NCBI RefSeq assembly: GCF_010894405.1
Contig: NZ_JAAIYA010000015.1
Coordinates: 218,156 to 282,155, forward strand
Reading direction: 5' to 3'
DNA length: 64,000 bases
Source: Pyxidicoccus caerfyrddinensis
GTDB taxonomy: Bacteria; Myxococcota; Myxococcia; Myxococcales; Myxococcaceae
Below are positions 32,311 to 41,500 of the stretch, piece after piece. Each line of letters begins with the position of its first letter. The first letter of the stretch is position 1. The position numbers and the translations under genes were made by a program. The notes under the pieces were generated by a model. That model was not told where the DNA came from. It did no database searches and saw nothing but the letters and a program-made list of their open reading frames with translations.

Positions 32311-33717
32311 TCAGTCGCCCACGCGCTTCAGGTAGTCCAGCGCGTCGAAGGTGGCCGTCTTGTAGGCCTCCGACAGCGTGGGGTAGTTGAAGCACGTCTC
32401 CACGAAGAGGCGTGCGCCGGAGCCGGTGAGCAGGGCCGTGAGGCCGATGTGCACCAGCTCCGTGGCCTGCTCGCCCAGCACGTGCACGCCCAGCAGCTTG
32501 AGGCTCTCCCGGTGGAAGAGCAGCTTCAGCAGGCCGTGCATCTCTCCGATGATTTGCCCGCGCGGGTTGCTGGAGAAGGCGGCGCGGCCGACGACGTAGG
32601 GCACCTCCTTCTCGCGCAGGCTCTCCTCCGTCTCCCCGGCCATGGACACCTCGGGGATGGTGTAGATGCCGTACGGCAGCACCGGCGCCAGGGTGCGCGC
32701 GCTGGTCAGGTCGAAGGCGTGCTCCACGGCGATGCGCGCCTGGTCCATGGAGGTGGAGGCCAGCGCGGGGAAGCCGATGACGTCGCCCACCGCGTAGACG
32801 TGCGGGACGACCGTCTGGAAGTCCGGGCCCACCTCCACGTGGCCGCGCTTGCTCAGCTTCACGCCCAGCGCCTCCAGCCCCAGGCCCGTGGTGTTGGCGG
32901 TGCGGCCGGACGCCACCAGCACCTGGTCCGTGTCCACCACCTCGCCGGTGGAGAGCGTCAGGCGGATGGGCTCGTCCTGGCTCGGAGGCACCTCCACCGT
33001 GTTCACGTTCTGTCCGAAGCGCAGGCGGATGCCGAGCGCCACCATGCGCTGTCCGAGCAGCGCGGAGATTTCGTCGTCGAGGAAGGGCAGGACCTCGTGC
33101 TTCAAATCCACCAACGTCACGGGGATGCCGAGCGCGGCGAACATGCACGCGTACTCGCAGCCGATGACGCCCGCGCCCACCACCACCAGCGAGCGCGGCA
33201 GGCGGCCGATGTCGAGGATTTCATCCGAGTCGTGCACCCGCGGGTCGCCGAAGGGGTACTGCGGCGGCCGGTACGGGGCGGAGCCGGTGGCCACGAGGAT
33301 GAAGTCGCCGGTGAGCCGGCGCTCCGTTCCGTCCTGGCTCCGCACCAGCACGGTGTGCGTGTCCGCGAACGAGCCGGTGCCGCGCACCACCTGCACGCCG
33401 TGGCGCTGAAGGTTCTGGAGGATGCGCTCGCGCTCCATGCCCTTCACGCGGCGCTCGCGGTAGAGGAAGTCGGAGACGGTGGCCTCGTGGCGCAGCGTGG
33501 TCTCCACGCTGTAGAGGCCACGGGCCTTGAGGCCGGAGAGGTGGAGCGCCGTCTCGCGCAGCGTCTTGGAGGGGAGGGTGCCGGTGTTGGCCGCCGTGCC
33601 ACCCAGCACGGGCTCGCGCTCCACCACCACCACGCGCTTGCCCCCCAGCGCCGCCTGCACCGCGCCCCACTCTCCCGCGGGGCCGCATCCGATGACCACC
33701 AGGTCGAAGTCCGCCAT
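32311..33717 (-). CDS. sthA: Soluble pyridine nucleotide transhydrogenase (SthA-like)
   Basis: FAD protein of 468 aa that passes hydride between NADPH and NAD+. FAD-binding GCGPAGEWGA is at the N-terminus and the NAD-binding GAGVIGCEYA is near residue 180. The disulfide of related dihydrolipoamide dehydrogenases is absent: the segment reads GGTAANTGTLPSKTLRE, as in SthA, where no redox-active CxxxxC exists. FAD motif VYAVGDV and the dimerisation domain with CFNYPTLSEAYK complete the fold. The start at 33717 begins right before the FAD motif; the upstream open frame is not coding. No partner genes are adjacent. Confidence 0.9.
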   Translation of the reverse strand: MADFDLVVIGCGPAGEWGAVQAALGGKRVVVVEREPVLGGTAANTGTLPSKTLRETALHLSGLKARGLYSVETTLRHEATVSDFLYRERRVKGMERERILQNLQRHGVQVVRGTGSFADTHTVLVRSQDGTERRLTGDFILVATGSAPYRPPQYPFGDPRVHDSDEILDIGRLPRSLVVVGAGVIGCEYACMFAALGIPVTLVDLKHEVLPFLDDEISALLGQRMVALGIRLRFGQNVNTVEVPPSQDEPIRLTLSTGEVVDTDQVLVASGRTANTTGLGLEALGVKLSKRGHVEVGPDFQTVVPHVYAVGDVIGFPALASTSMDQARIAVEHAFDLTSARTLAPVLPYGIYTIPEVSMAGETEESLREKEVPYVVGRAAFSSNPRGQIIGEMHGLLKLLFHRESLKLLGVHVLGEQATELVHIGLTALLTGSGARLFVETCFNYPTLSEAYKTATFDALDYLKRVGD

Positions 33718-33755
33718 GGGCGGCGACCCTAAACGAGCCCGGGAGTGCTTTGAAG

Positions 33756-34876
33756 TCACGGCGTGAGGTATTGCTCGAAGAAGAGCGCTGTCTGTCGCAT
33801 GGCCTCGCGCGAGGGCTCCACGTCGTCCACCAGGTCGAAGGCGTGGTGGCCTTCCGGCACTTCCACCAGGGTGATGGGCGCGCCCCGGCCCTTCGCGTCC
33901 TGGACGAAGGCGTCCAGGGTGGCGTTGAGCTCCGGCGCGTCCCGGCCGGCGCGCACCACCAGCAGCGGCGGCAGCTTCTTCGCGTCCACGGCCCCCAGCG
34001 CCTCGCGGGCGCCCGTGCCCTTCGGCAGGCCCGGCGCGTCGAGCATGGGGTACCAGGCCGCCACGCACTTCAGCCCCGCGGGCGGCTGCTTCTTCAGCGC
34101 GGGCGTCACGCCCCCCAGGCCGCCTCCGGACATGGCCAAGAGGCACATCCGGCTCGTGTCCAGGCGGTTCGCGGTGGACTCCTTGCGGAGGAAGGCGAGC
34201 GTGGCCTCCACGCGCTGCCGCAGGGCCGGCACGTCCGTCAGCCACTGCTCCTGGGCGGGGCCGGTGGCGGGAGAGCCCAGCTCGGGCACCGCCACCGCGT
34301 AGCCAAGCGCCGCGAGCCAGCGCGCCTGTCCGGAGAAGGCGGGCAGCTCCCGGACGTGGGGCGCGAGGGCCGGGTGCAGCAGGCCGTGGACGAGCACCAC
34401 CACGGGCACGGGCTCGCGGGAGGCGACGTCGGGGATGTAGAGGTCCAGCTTGTACTCGCGGCCCCCCGCGCGCGCGTACGTGAGGCCGCGGCGCGCCTGC
34501 ACCTCCTCCATGCCGGGCATGGAGAGGACGGGCCGCAGCTTCGCCCACTCGGGAAGGGGCGCGCCCTTCAATTCCGGCGCGGCGGGATTGGCGATGACGG
34601 GCATGCCGTAGCCGGGGACTCCGCCGAAGCCCAGGTGCGCGCGGAGCCACTGGGCGCGGTCTCGTCGCGCGGCCTCGCTCAGCTCGTGGGCGCCCTCGTA
34701 GAACTTGAAGAGCTTGGGCTCTTTGGCCGCGTCGATGTAGGCGCGGGCCTCGGCGTAGCTCACCCAGGCGTCGGAGCGGCCGTACTGGAAGAAGAGGGCC
34801 GCGGGCGCGGGGGCTCCGCCGCGAGGGCGGGCAGGGCGACGACGAGCGTGAGCAGCAGGGGGCGAAGCCGGGTCAT
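33756..34876 (-). pseudogene. Alpha/beta hydrolase gene, chimeric and frameshifted at its start
   Basis: ATG 34876 starts a signal peptide (MTRLRPLLLTLVVALPALAA) that runs into a stop after 38 codons. One base out of frame, within a C/G-rich run, the sequence continues as AALFFQYGRSDAWVSYAEARAYI through LFKFYEGAHELSEAARRDRAQWL, which looks like the C-terminal end of an alpha/beta hydrolase (its Asp and His part). A second, complete hydrolase domain follows in the same frame (from a possible internal start around 34600 to 33756) with VHG, nucleophile motif AMSGGG and GHHAFD. So a signal peptide, the tail of one hydrolase and a whole second hydrolase are joined, with one frame break. The second domain could still be made from GTG 34763 or an internal ATG. 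Confidence 0.6.
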
Positions 34877-34963
34877 GGGGAACGCCTCGGTGGGGGCGCG
34901 CCGTCAGGGCGGCCCGGCCTTCAACTCAGTGCGATTCGACCCAATCCGCAAGCTTCGTGCGGC

Positions 34964-35767
34964 TCAAGACTCCGCCGCGCCGCGTCCTTCGTACTTCAGG
35001 CCCTCACGGACCTCCTCATCGGTGAGGAGGCGGAAGGTGCCCTCGGGGAGGTCGTCCAGCACGATGTCGCCCACGGCCTCGCGGTGGAGCGCTCGCACGG
35101 GCAGGCCCACGGCGCCGAGCATCCGCTTCACCTGGTGGTTGCGGCCCTCGGTGATGGTGACCTCGACGGTGTGCTCGTCGCGGACCACCACCTTCGCGGG
35201 ACGCGCGGGCCCGTCGTCGAGCGTCATTCCCTTGCGCAGGGGCTCCACCTTCTCGTCGCTCGCGGTGCTGAACACCGTGGCCACGTAGCGCTTGGGCAGG
35301 CGCGTGTCCGGAGACGTCGCGTGGGCCACCAGCTTGTCGTCGTTGGTGAAGAGCAGCAGGCCCGTGGACTCCACATCCAGCCGGCCCACCGCGTGCCACG
35401 TGTAGCCGGCCAGCTCCGGTGGGAGCTGGGGCAGCAGCACCTCGAACACGGTGCCGGTGCGGTGCTGGCGCGCGGTGGAGGACAGCACGCCCGCGGGCTT
35501 GTGGAAGGCGAGCACGCGCGTGGCCGGCGCGCCCAGTTGCACCACCAGGCCGTCCACCTTCACCACCGAGCCCGGGGGCACGGGGGTGAGCGCCATCTTC
35601 GCCACGCGGCCGTTGATGCTGACGCGGCCGGCGGCGATGGCGTGTTCCGCCTCTTCCTGGGGCAACACGCCGGCCCGGGAGAGAGCGCGCGAAAGCCAGT
35701 CCGGCTTCTCCTTGCCCTCCCAGCGCTTGTGCGTCGGTATCTTCGGCTTGTCGGGCTTGCGAGGCAT
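34964..35767 (-). CDS. RsuA/RluB-family rRNA pseudouridine synthase
   Basis: RNA-modifying enzyme of 267 aa. An S4 RNA-binding domain (LSRALSRAGVLPQEEAEHAI through GRVSINGRVAK) is followed by the catalytic domain with the GRLDVESTGLLLFTND motif that contains the catalytic Asp, then KRYVATV and EGRNHQVKRML. The start at 35767 (MPRKPDKPKIPTHKRW) puts the S4 domain after a short basic tail. Large- or small-subunit rRNA target cannot be separated with confidence; RluB-like is the best guess. Confidence 0.9.
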   Translation of the reverse strand: MPRKPDKPKIPTHKRWEGKEKPDWLSRALSRAGVLPQEEAEHAIAAGRVSINGRVAKMALTPVPPGSVVKVDGLVVQLGAPATRVLAFHKPAGVLSSTARQHRTGTVFEVLLPQLPPELAGYTWHAVGRLDVESTGLLLFTNDDKLVAHATSPDTRLPKRYVATVFSTASDEKVEPLRKGMTLDDGPARPAKVVVRDEHTVEVTITEGRNHQVKRMLGAVGLPVRALHREAVGDIVLDDLPEGTFRLLTDEEVREGLKYEGRGAAES

Positions 35768-35807
35768 GGGCGCGGCACTGTACCTGCCCGGGCCGGGCGG
35801 CACAGCG

Positions 35808-36023
35808 CTACTTGCGCGCCATCCGGTCCGGGTCCTCACCCTCGGCGGAGCCGGGCGTCTTCCCGGGCTCTTCCTGGGGCATCCGGCGCTGCTCATCGAG
35901 CCCGCCACCCTCCGCCGTCCTCGGCGTGCGCTTCGGCTCGTCCTCCGATGGGGCCTGGCGCTGACTGCCGCGGCCGGGCTCCTCGCCACCAATCTCCATC
36001 GACTCGTAGGGCATGTGGTCCAT
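35808..36023 (-). CDS. Small hydrophilic protein, probably disordered
   Basis: Protein of 71 aa from ATG 36023, which has a GGAGGGG ribosome site nine nt upstream. It is almost entirely charged or Pro/Gly (MDHMPYESMEIGGEEPG, then EDEPKRTPRTAEGGG, ending DPDRMARK) and has no hydrophobic core. I do not recognise a family. It lies 40 bp upstream of the pseudouridine synthase on the same strand and may share its transcript. Confidence 0.5.
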   Translation of the reverse strand: MDHMPYESMEIGGEEPGRGSQRQAPSEDEPKRTPRTAEGGGLDEQRRMPQEEPGKTPGSAEGEDPDRMARK

Positions 36024-36164
36024 GCGGGTCTTCCCCTCCTGGGCGCGTGTCGCCAGTCGCTGGCGACCCCGGGAAGGTAGGCATGCCTCCGGCTCGTGGC
36101 GCCTTGGGCCTTGCGGACGGACGCCTGCTCGCTCACCCTCCAGGCCCCCCGCCGCGGAGGTTCC

Positions 36165-37157
36165 ATGTCGCGTCTTGCCGCCTGCCTCGTCCTGCTCGCG
36201 CTGCCCGCCCTGGCCGCCGAGCCGGCCGCGGTTCCCCGCCGTCCCGTGCACACGTACTCCATCGTCGCCAGGGACCCGGCGACGGGAGAGCTGGGCGTCG
36301 CCGTGCAGTCACACTGGTTCTCCGTGGGCTCCACCGTCCCCTGGGCCGAGGCCGGCGTGGGCGCCATCGCCACCCAGTCCTTCGTGGACCCGTCCTACGG
36401 CAAGCTGGGCCTGGAGTTGATGCGCGCGGGCCGCGCCGCTCCGGATGCATTGAAGGGCCTGCTCGCCGCCGACAGCGCCAGCAACGTGCGGCAGGTGGGG
36501 ATGATTGACGCCCAGGGCCGTGTCGCCGCCCACACCGGAGACAGCTGCATCGCCGCCGCCGGCCACATCGTCGGCGAGGGCTTCTCCGTCCAGGCCAACA
36601 TGATGGAGAAGGACACCGTGTGGCCCGCCATGGCGAAGGCCTACCGCGAGTCGAAGGGAGACCTGTCAGAGCGCATGCTGGCCGCGCTCGAGGCCGCGCA
36701 AGCACAGGGCGGGGACATCCGTGGCAAGCAGTCCGCCGCGCTCATCGTCGTGTCCGCGAAGCCCTCCGGCCGCCCGTGGATGGACCGGAAGTTCGACCTG
36801 CGCGTGGACGATGCCGCCGAGCCCCTCAAGGAACTGCGCCGGCTCGTCACCCTCCAGCGCGCCTACAACTTCATGAACGAGGGCGACCTCGCGATTGAGC
36901 GCAAGGACACCGACGGCGCGCTGAAGGCCTACGCCTCGGCGGAGAAGCTGGTGCCGGACAACGCGGAGATGGTGTTCTGGCACGCCATCTCGCTGGTCGG
37001 CGTGGGCCGCGTGGACGAGGCCCTGCCGCTGCTGCAGCGCACGTACAAGGCCGACCCGCGCTGGCGCGAGCTCCTCCTCCGGCTGCCCAAGGCGGGCCTG
37101 CTCCCGGATGACCCGAAGCTCCTCCAGCGGCTGACGGGTGGGAAGCCCGCGAAGTAG
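36165..37157 (+). CDS. Secreted DUF1028 protein with TPR-like C-terminus
   Basis: Protein of 330 aa with signal peptide MSRLAACLVLLALPALA. Residues 25-235 match DUF1028, which has an N-terminal-nucleophile hydrolase-like fold (HTYSIVARDPATGELGVAVQS, GVGAIATQSFVDPSYG, HTGDSCIAAAGHIVGEGFSVQANMM). The last 90 residues look like tetratricopeptide-type helical repeats (YNFMNEGDLAIERKDTDGAL, MVFWHAISLVGVGRVDEAL). No substrate is established for DUF1028. A CGGAGG box precedes ATG 36165. Confidence 0.85.
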   Translation: MSRLAACLVLLALPALAAEPAAVPRRPVHTYSIVARDPATGELGVAVQSHWFSVGSTVPWAEAGVGAIATQSFVDPSYGKLGLELMRAGRAAPDALKGLLAADSASNVRQVGMIDAQGRVAAHTGDSCIAAAGHIVGEGFSVQANMMEKDTVWPAMAKAYRESKGDLSERMLAALEAAQAQGGDIRGKQSAALIVVSAKPSGRPWMDRKFDLRVDDAAEPLKELRRLVTLQRAYNFMNEGDLAIERKDTDGALKAYASAEKLVPDNAEMVFWHAISLVGVGRVDEALPLLQRTYKADPRWRELLLRLPKAGLLPDDPKLLQRLTGGKPAK

Positions 37158-37285
37158 CTCGCGGACGCAGGACGACCGGGGAGGCGGGCGGTCCCAGTGC
37201 CCGCCTCTGTCACCGGCTCGGACGACGGGGCCGTGCGCTTGTGGACATCCGCCGGGATGGAGACGTTCCCCCGGAGAGGATGACC

Positions 37286-37537
37286 ATGCGCACGTCCCTG
37301 GCCCCGTTGCTCACGCTGCTCACCCCCGTTGTCGCGCTCGCCCAGGCGCCTCTTCCGGGCCCCATCGAGCAGGAAGCCTCCCGCAGCCCCACGTTCTGGT
37401 TCTGGGTGGTGCTGCTCGCGCTGGCGGCGCTCGCCTTCGCCTGGAGCGCGTTGCTCATCTCCCGCAAGCGGCGTGGGCCACCTCCGGGGCCGGGAACTGG
37501 CGCTGGTCGCGGTCCGCGCACGCCCCGCCACGTCTAG
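37286..37537 (+). CDS. Small exported membrane protein
   Basis: Protein of 83 aa. ATG 37286 sits behind GGAGAGG and starts a signal peptide (RTSLAPLLTLLTPVVALAQA); a single transmembrane helix follows (TFWFWVVLLALAALAFAWSALLI) and then a basic Pro/Gly/Arg-rich tail. No family recognised. Its stop overlaps the convergent methyltransferase's stop by 4 bp (37534-37537). Confidence 0.65.
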   Translation: MRTSLAPLLTLLTPVVALAQAPLPGPIEQEASRSPTFWFWVVLLALAALAFAWSALLISRKRRGPPPGPGTGAGRGPRTPRHV

Positions 37538-38256
37538 CCCGGCGTCAGCTTCTTGCGCACGGTGTGGAGCGCGGCGAGCCAGAGCCGCGCCTCCTTCCGT
37601 GTCAGCCGTGAGCGGCGCAGCGGTGCGAACAAGTCCCGCACCGCGGTGCGACCCGGCTGCTCGTCCACGAGGAAGCCTCCCGCGCCGAGCATCGTGTCGA
37701 GCGCGGACTCCACCTGTGCCAGCTCCGCGTCCGTGGCCGCGGCCGGAAGCGGGGCCGGGGGCGGCGGGCTGGCCTCCAGTGTCGCCACGCGCACCTCGTA
37801 GGCGTAGAGCAGCACCGCCTGCGCCAGGTTGATGGAGGGCTGCTCGGGCGCGGTGGGGACGGCGGAGAGGTCGTGGCATCGCTCCACCTCCGCGTTGGTG
37901 AGTCCGCTGCGCTCGTCTCCAAAGACGATGGCCACCGGCCCCTGCGGTGCGCGCGCGACGAGCTCCTCACCCACGGCGCGCGGTGGCAGGCGGCGCTTCC
38001 CCTCCACCTTCCGCGAACTGGTGCCCACCACCCACACGCAGTCGGCCACGGCGGCCTCCAGCGTGTCCTCGCGGCGCGCGGCGTCCAGCACGTCTTCGGC
38101 ATGGACGGCGAGCCGGCGCGCCGGGCCCAGATCTTCCACCTCCGGCGTCACCCAGACCCAGTCGGACAGGCCGCAGTTCTTCAGGGCGCGCGCGGCGGCG
38201 CCGAGGTTCTCCGCGTTGCGCGGGCGCATGAGGACGAAACGGACGGGCAGCACCAT
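37534..38256 (-). CDS. TrmJ-like SPOUT RNA methyltransferase
   Basis: SPOUT-class enzyme of 240 aa that 2'-O-methylates RNA, probably tRNA position 32 by analogy with TrmJ. The N-terminal RFVLMRPRNAENLGAAARALKN segment and the trefoil-knot motifs VAIVFGDERSGLTNAEVERC and QPSINLAQAVLLYAYEV are characteristic. A helical C-terminal extension (about residues 170-240) is also TrmJ-like. It converges with the small membrane protein gene. Confidence 0.88.
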   Translation of the reverse strand: MVLPVRFVLMRPRNAENLGAAARALKNCGLSDWVWVTPEVEDLGPARRLAVHAEDVLDAARREDTLEAAVADCVWVVGTSSRKVEGKRRLPPRAVGEELVARAPQGPVAIVFGDERSGLTNAEVERCHDLSAVPTAPEQPSINLAQAVLLYAYEVRVATLEASPPPPAPLPAAATDAELAQVESALDTMLGAGGFLVDEQPGRTAVRDLFAPLRRSRLTRKEARLWLAALHTVRKKLTPG

Positions 38257-38299
38257 GGGGCGCGCACCTTAGCGCCTTCGCGATTCGGCTCCTCTCTCG

Positions 38300-38329
38300 T
38301 TGACCGTGAGCCCTGTCGCCTCCTATAGC
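38300..38329 (+). promoter_or_regulatory. Candidate sigma-70 promoter for the alpha-2-macroglobulin gene
   Basis: TTGACC at 38300-38305 and TATAGC at 38324-38329 with an 18-bp spacer, about 190 bp upstream of the start at 38520. It is the best -35/-10 pair by eye in the 263-bp gap; myxobacterial promoters often differ from this consensus. Confidence 0.35.
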
Positions 38330-38519
38330 CTCTCGCCATCGACGTCTTCGCGGGTGTCCGAGGCCACGGCAACACTGTGGTCCACCGGACACCCTGCGGG
38401 CCCGGTGACGCATGGGGGACGCGCACGGGCCGCGGGCGACCGACCACAGTCCTCCCTCGTGCGGCGCGCGCATCCCCGGCACGCCGCATGAAATATCGCA
38501 GGCACCTTCCGGAGGAACC

Positions 38520-41500
38520 ATGGGTTCGCGGTCCGTCGTCACACAGAGAGCGCCTCGCTCGAGCTGGCCCCTCGTCGCGCTGCTGGTCGGCGCCACGCTC
38601 GCGGGCTGCAAGCAGGAGCAGCCGCCGCAGCAGCCCGGCACCCCCACCGCCTCGCCGCCCGTCACGGCGACCACTCCCGCCCCCGTGGCCGGCGCGGACG
38701 CGGGCACGGCCACGAGCGCGGCCGTCACGCCGCCCACGCCCGAGTCGCTGACGCCCGTCATCCGCGAGCTGGCCACCGAGGACGCGGTTCCCCGGGGCAT
38801 CGTCATCGAGTTCCCCCGCCCCGTGGCCCCCGAGGACAGCGAGGTGAAGCCGGGCACCATCGTGGCCCTCGTGCCCCGTGTGGTGGGCAGCTTCTCGTGG
38901 CGCACCCCGTCCACGCTCGTCTTCACTCCGTCGGCGGGCGAGGGCTTCCGCTTCGACACGACGTACACCGTCACCCTCGAGTCCGTGGAGACGGGCACCG
39001 GCGTGGTGAAGGCGCCCTCCGAGGGCGCCTGGTCCCACCGCTTCACCACCCCGGCCTTCCAGTTCGTCCGCCTCGCGCCCCGGCAGCTGGACCTGCTCAA
39101 GGGCCGCGTGGAGGTGGACGTCGTCTTCTCCGGCCCGGTGGACCTCAATGCCGTCCGCTCGCGGGGCACCTTCCAGGTGGAGGGTGAGTCCATCTCCGAC
39201 GTGAAGTGGCGCACCGTCCCCAACATGCGCAACGTCGTCAGCGCGCAGCTCGGGCACCCGCGCCTCAAGCCCGCCGCGAAGCTGCGCTTCGACCTGAAGG
39301 CCGGGCTCGCCGCCGTGGGCGACGCGAAGGCCACCGCCCCCGTCGCCCAGCGCACCGTCGAGCTGCGCGCCGGGAAGCGGCTGGACTTCACCCGCGTCTC
39401 GCTGGGCGAGGGCTCCACCGGCCACTACCTGGAAGTGAGCTGCCGTGACGTGGAGGCCGACGCCCCCGCCAGCCCACGCGAGTCCGAGGAGTACGACGAG
39501 TACTACTGGAACGACAGCAACAAGGGCTGCCTGCTGGACGACGGCGTGGCGGCGGACGCCATCCACCTGACGCCCGCGGTGAAGTTCTCGATTGCACCGT
39601 CCCGCCGCGGCTTCCGCATCTTCGGTGATTTCAAGCGCGGGCCCTATTCGCTGCGCATCGACGCGGGCACGCCGTCGGTCGGCGGCGGCGTGCTGCTGTC
39701 GCCCTACGTGAATGTCGTCTCCGTGCCCGCGCGCAAGCCGCAGGTCTCCTTCGCCACGTCCGGCCGCTACCTGCCGCGCAGTGCGTGGCGCAACCTGCCC
39801 TTGCAGCACCTCAACCTGGACGAGGTGGAGCTGACCGTCCGCCACGTGCCGCCGGAGAACCTCGTCTTCTGGATGAGCGACGACAACACGGAGACGGTGG
39901 ACGAGCGCACCTCCAACGTGGTGGCGAAGCGCAAGCTGGCCCTCAAGTCGCAGCCGGACACGCTGACCACCACCTACGTGGACGTGGCCAACCTCGTGCC
40001 CGCCAACACGCGGGGCCTGGTGGAGGTCTCCGCGCGCAAGGGTGAATGGCAGGCCGCCACCCGCATCCTCCTCACGGACCTGAGCCTCGTGGCAAAGCGC
40101 GGCGGGCCCGCAGCCGGCTCCACCGACAAGGGCGAGGTCTGGGTGTGGGCGCTCGGCATGGAGAACACCGAGCCGCTGTCGGGCGTCGAAGTGTCACTGG
40201 TGAAGAAGAGCGGCCAGACGGTGGCCCGGTGCACCACGGTGGCGACGGATGGCTGCCAGCTCAAGGTGCCCGCGCCCGGCGTGGATGACTCCGAGCCCTT
40301 CGCCCTCATCGCCCGCGACGGCGACGAATTGACGTACCTGAAGTACAGCGAGCTGAAGACGGAGATTGCCAACTCGGACGTGCAGGGCGAGCCGTACCGC
40401 TCGGAGAAGGCCTACCGGGGCTCGCTCTGGTCGGACCGGGGCGTGTACCGCCCGGGCGACACGGCGCACGTGGCCGCGGTGCTGCGCGGGCAGGACGACG
40501 TGGCGCCTCCCACGGGCATGCCCGTGGAGTTGGTGGTGGTGGACCCGCGCGAGCGCGAGTTGAAGAAGGTGTCGCTCAAGACGAACGAGGCGGGCCTGGT
40601 GGCGCTGGACGTGCCCTTCGAGGCCTTCCAGGACACGGGCCGCTACCGCGTGACGCTGAAGGTGGCGGACCGCGACGTGGCCACCTACGCCTTGAGCGTG
40701 GAGGAGTTCGTCCCCGAGCGCATGAAGGTGACGGCGCGCACGGAGAAGGAGGGCTACGTCCAGGGCGAGGAGATACCGGTGGCGGTGGAGGCGGCGTACC
40801 TCTTCGGCGGCTCGGCGGAGGGCAGCCCGGTGGAGGTGACGTGCCGGCTGGTGCCTTCCGAGTTCAAGCCGAAGGAGAACGCGCAGTACGCCTACGGCGT
40901 GTGGCGCCAGGATGGCGGGCCGCTGCGCGCCGTCACACTGGGGCAGGTAAAGGGCGAACTCGACGCGAAGGGCCAGGCGCTGCTGCGCTGCCCGGCGCAG
41001 GCGGCCACGGGCGGGCTGCGGGGCGCGGCGCGGCTGACGGCGCTGGCCAGCGTCTTCGAGTCCGGCAGCGGCCGCTCCAGCGTGGGCGATGCGTCCACGC
41101 CTGTGCACCCGGAGGCGTACTACGTGGGCCTCCAGGCCACGACGCACAAGGTGAAGGCCGGCAAGCCCTTCACCGTGAATGGCGTGGTGGTGGACTGGGA
41201 CGGGAAGCTCCTTACCTCGGGCAAGGCGCCGAAGACGGTGGACGTGGAGTACCTGCGCCTGGAGGAGGAGTACGGCCTCCACTACGACGAGTCGGAGGGC
41301 TATGAGCGCTACCAGCGCTACCTCCGCCCGCTGCGCGAGGGCCGCACCACGGCGCAGGTGCAGAATGGCCGCTTCACCCTGCAGGTGACGCCGGGTGAGG
41401 ACGCCGCCGGCTACCTGGTGCGCGTGCGCTCCGGCGCCACCCAGACGGACCTGGAGCTGGAGGGCGAGGGCCGCTACTACTGGTGGGGCGAGGGCTCGCG

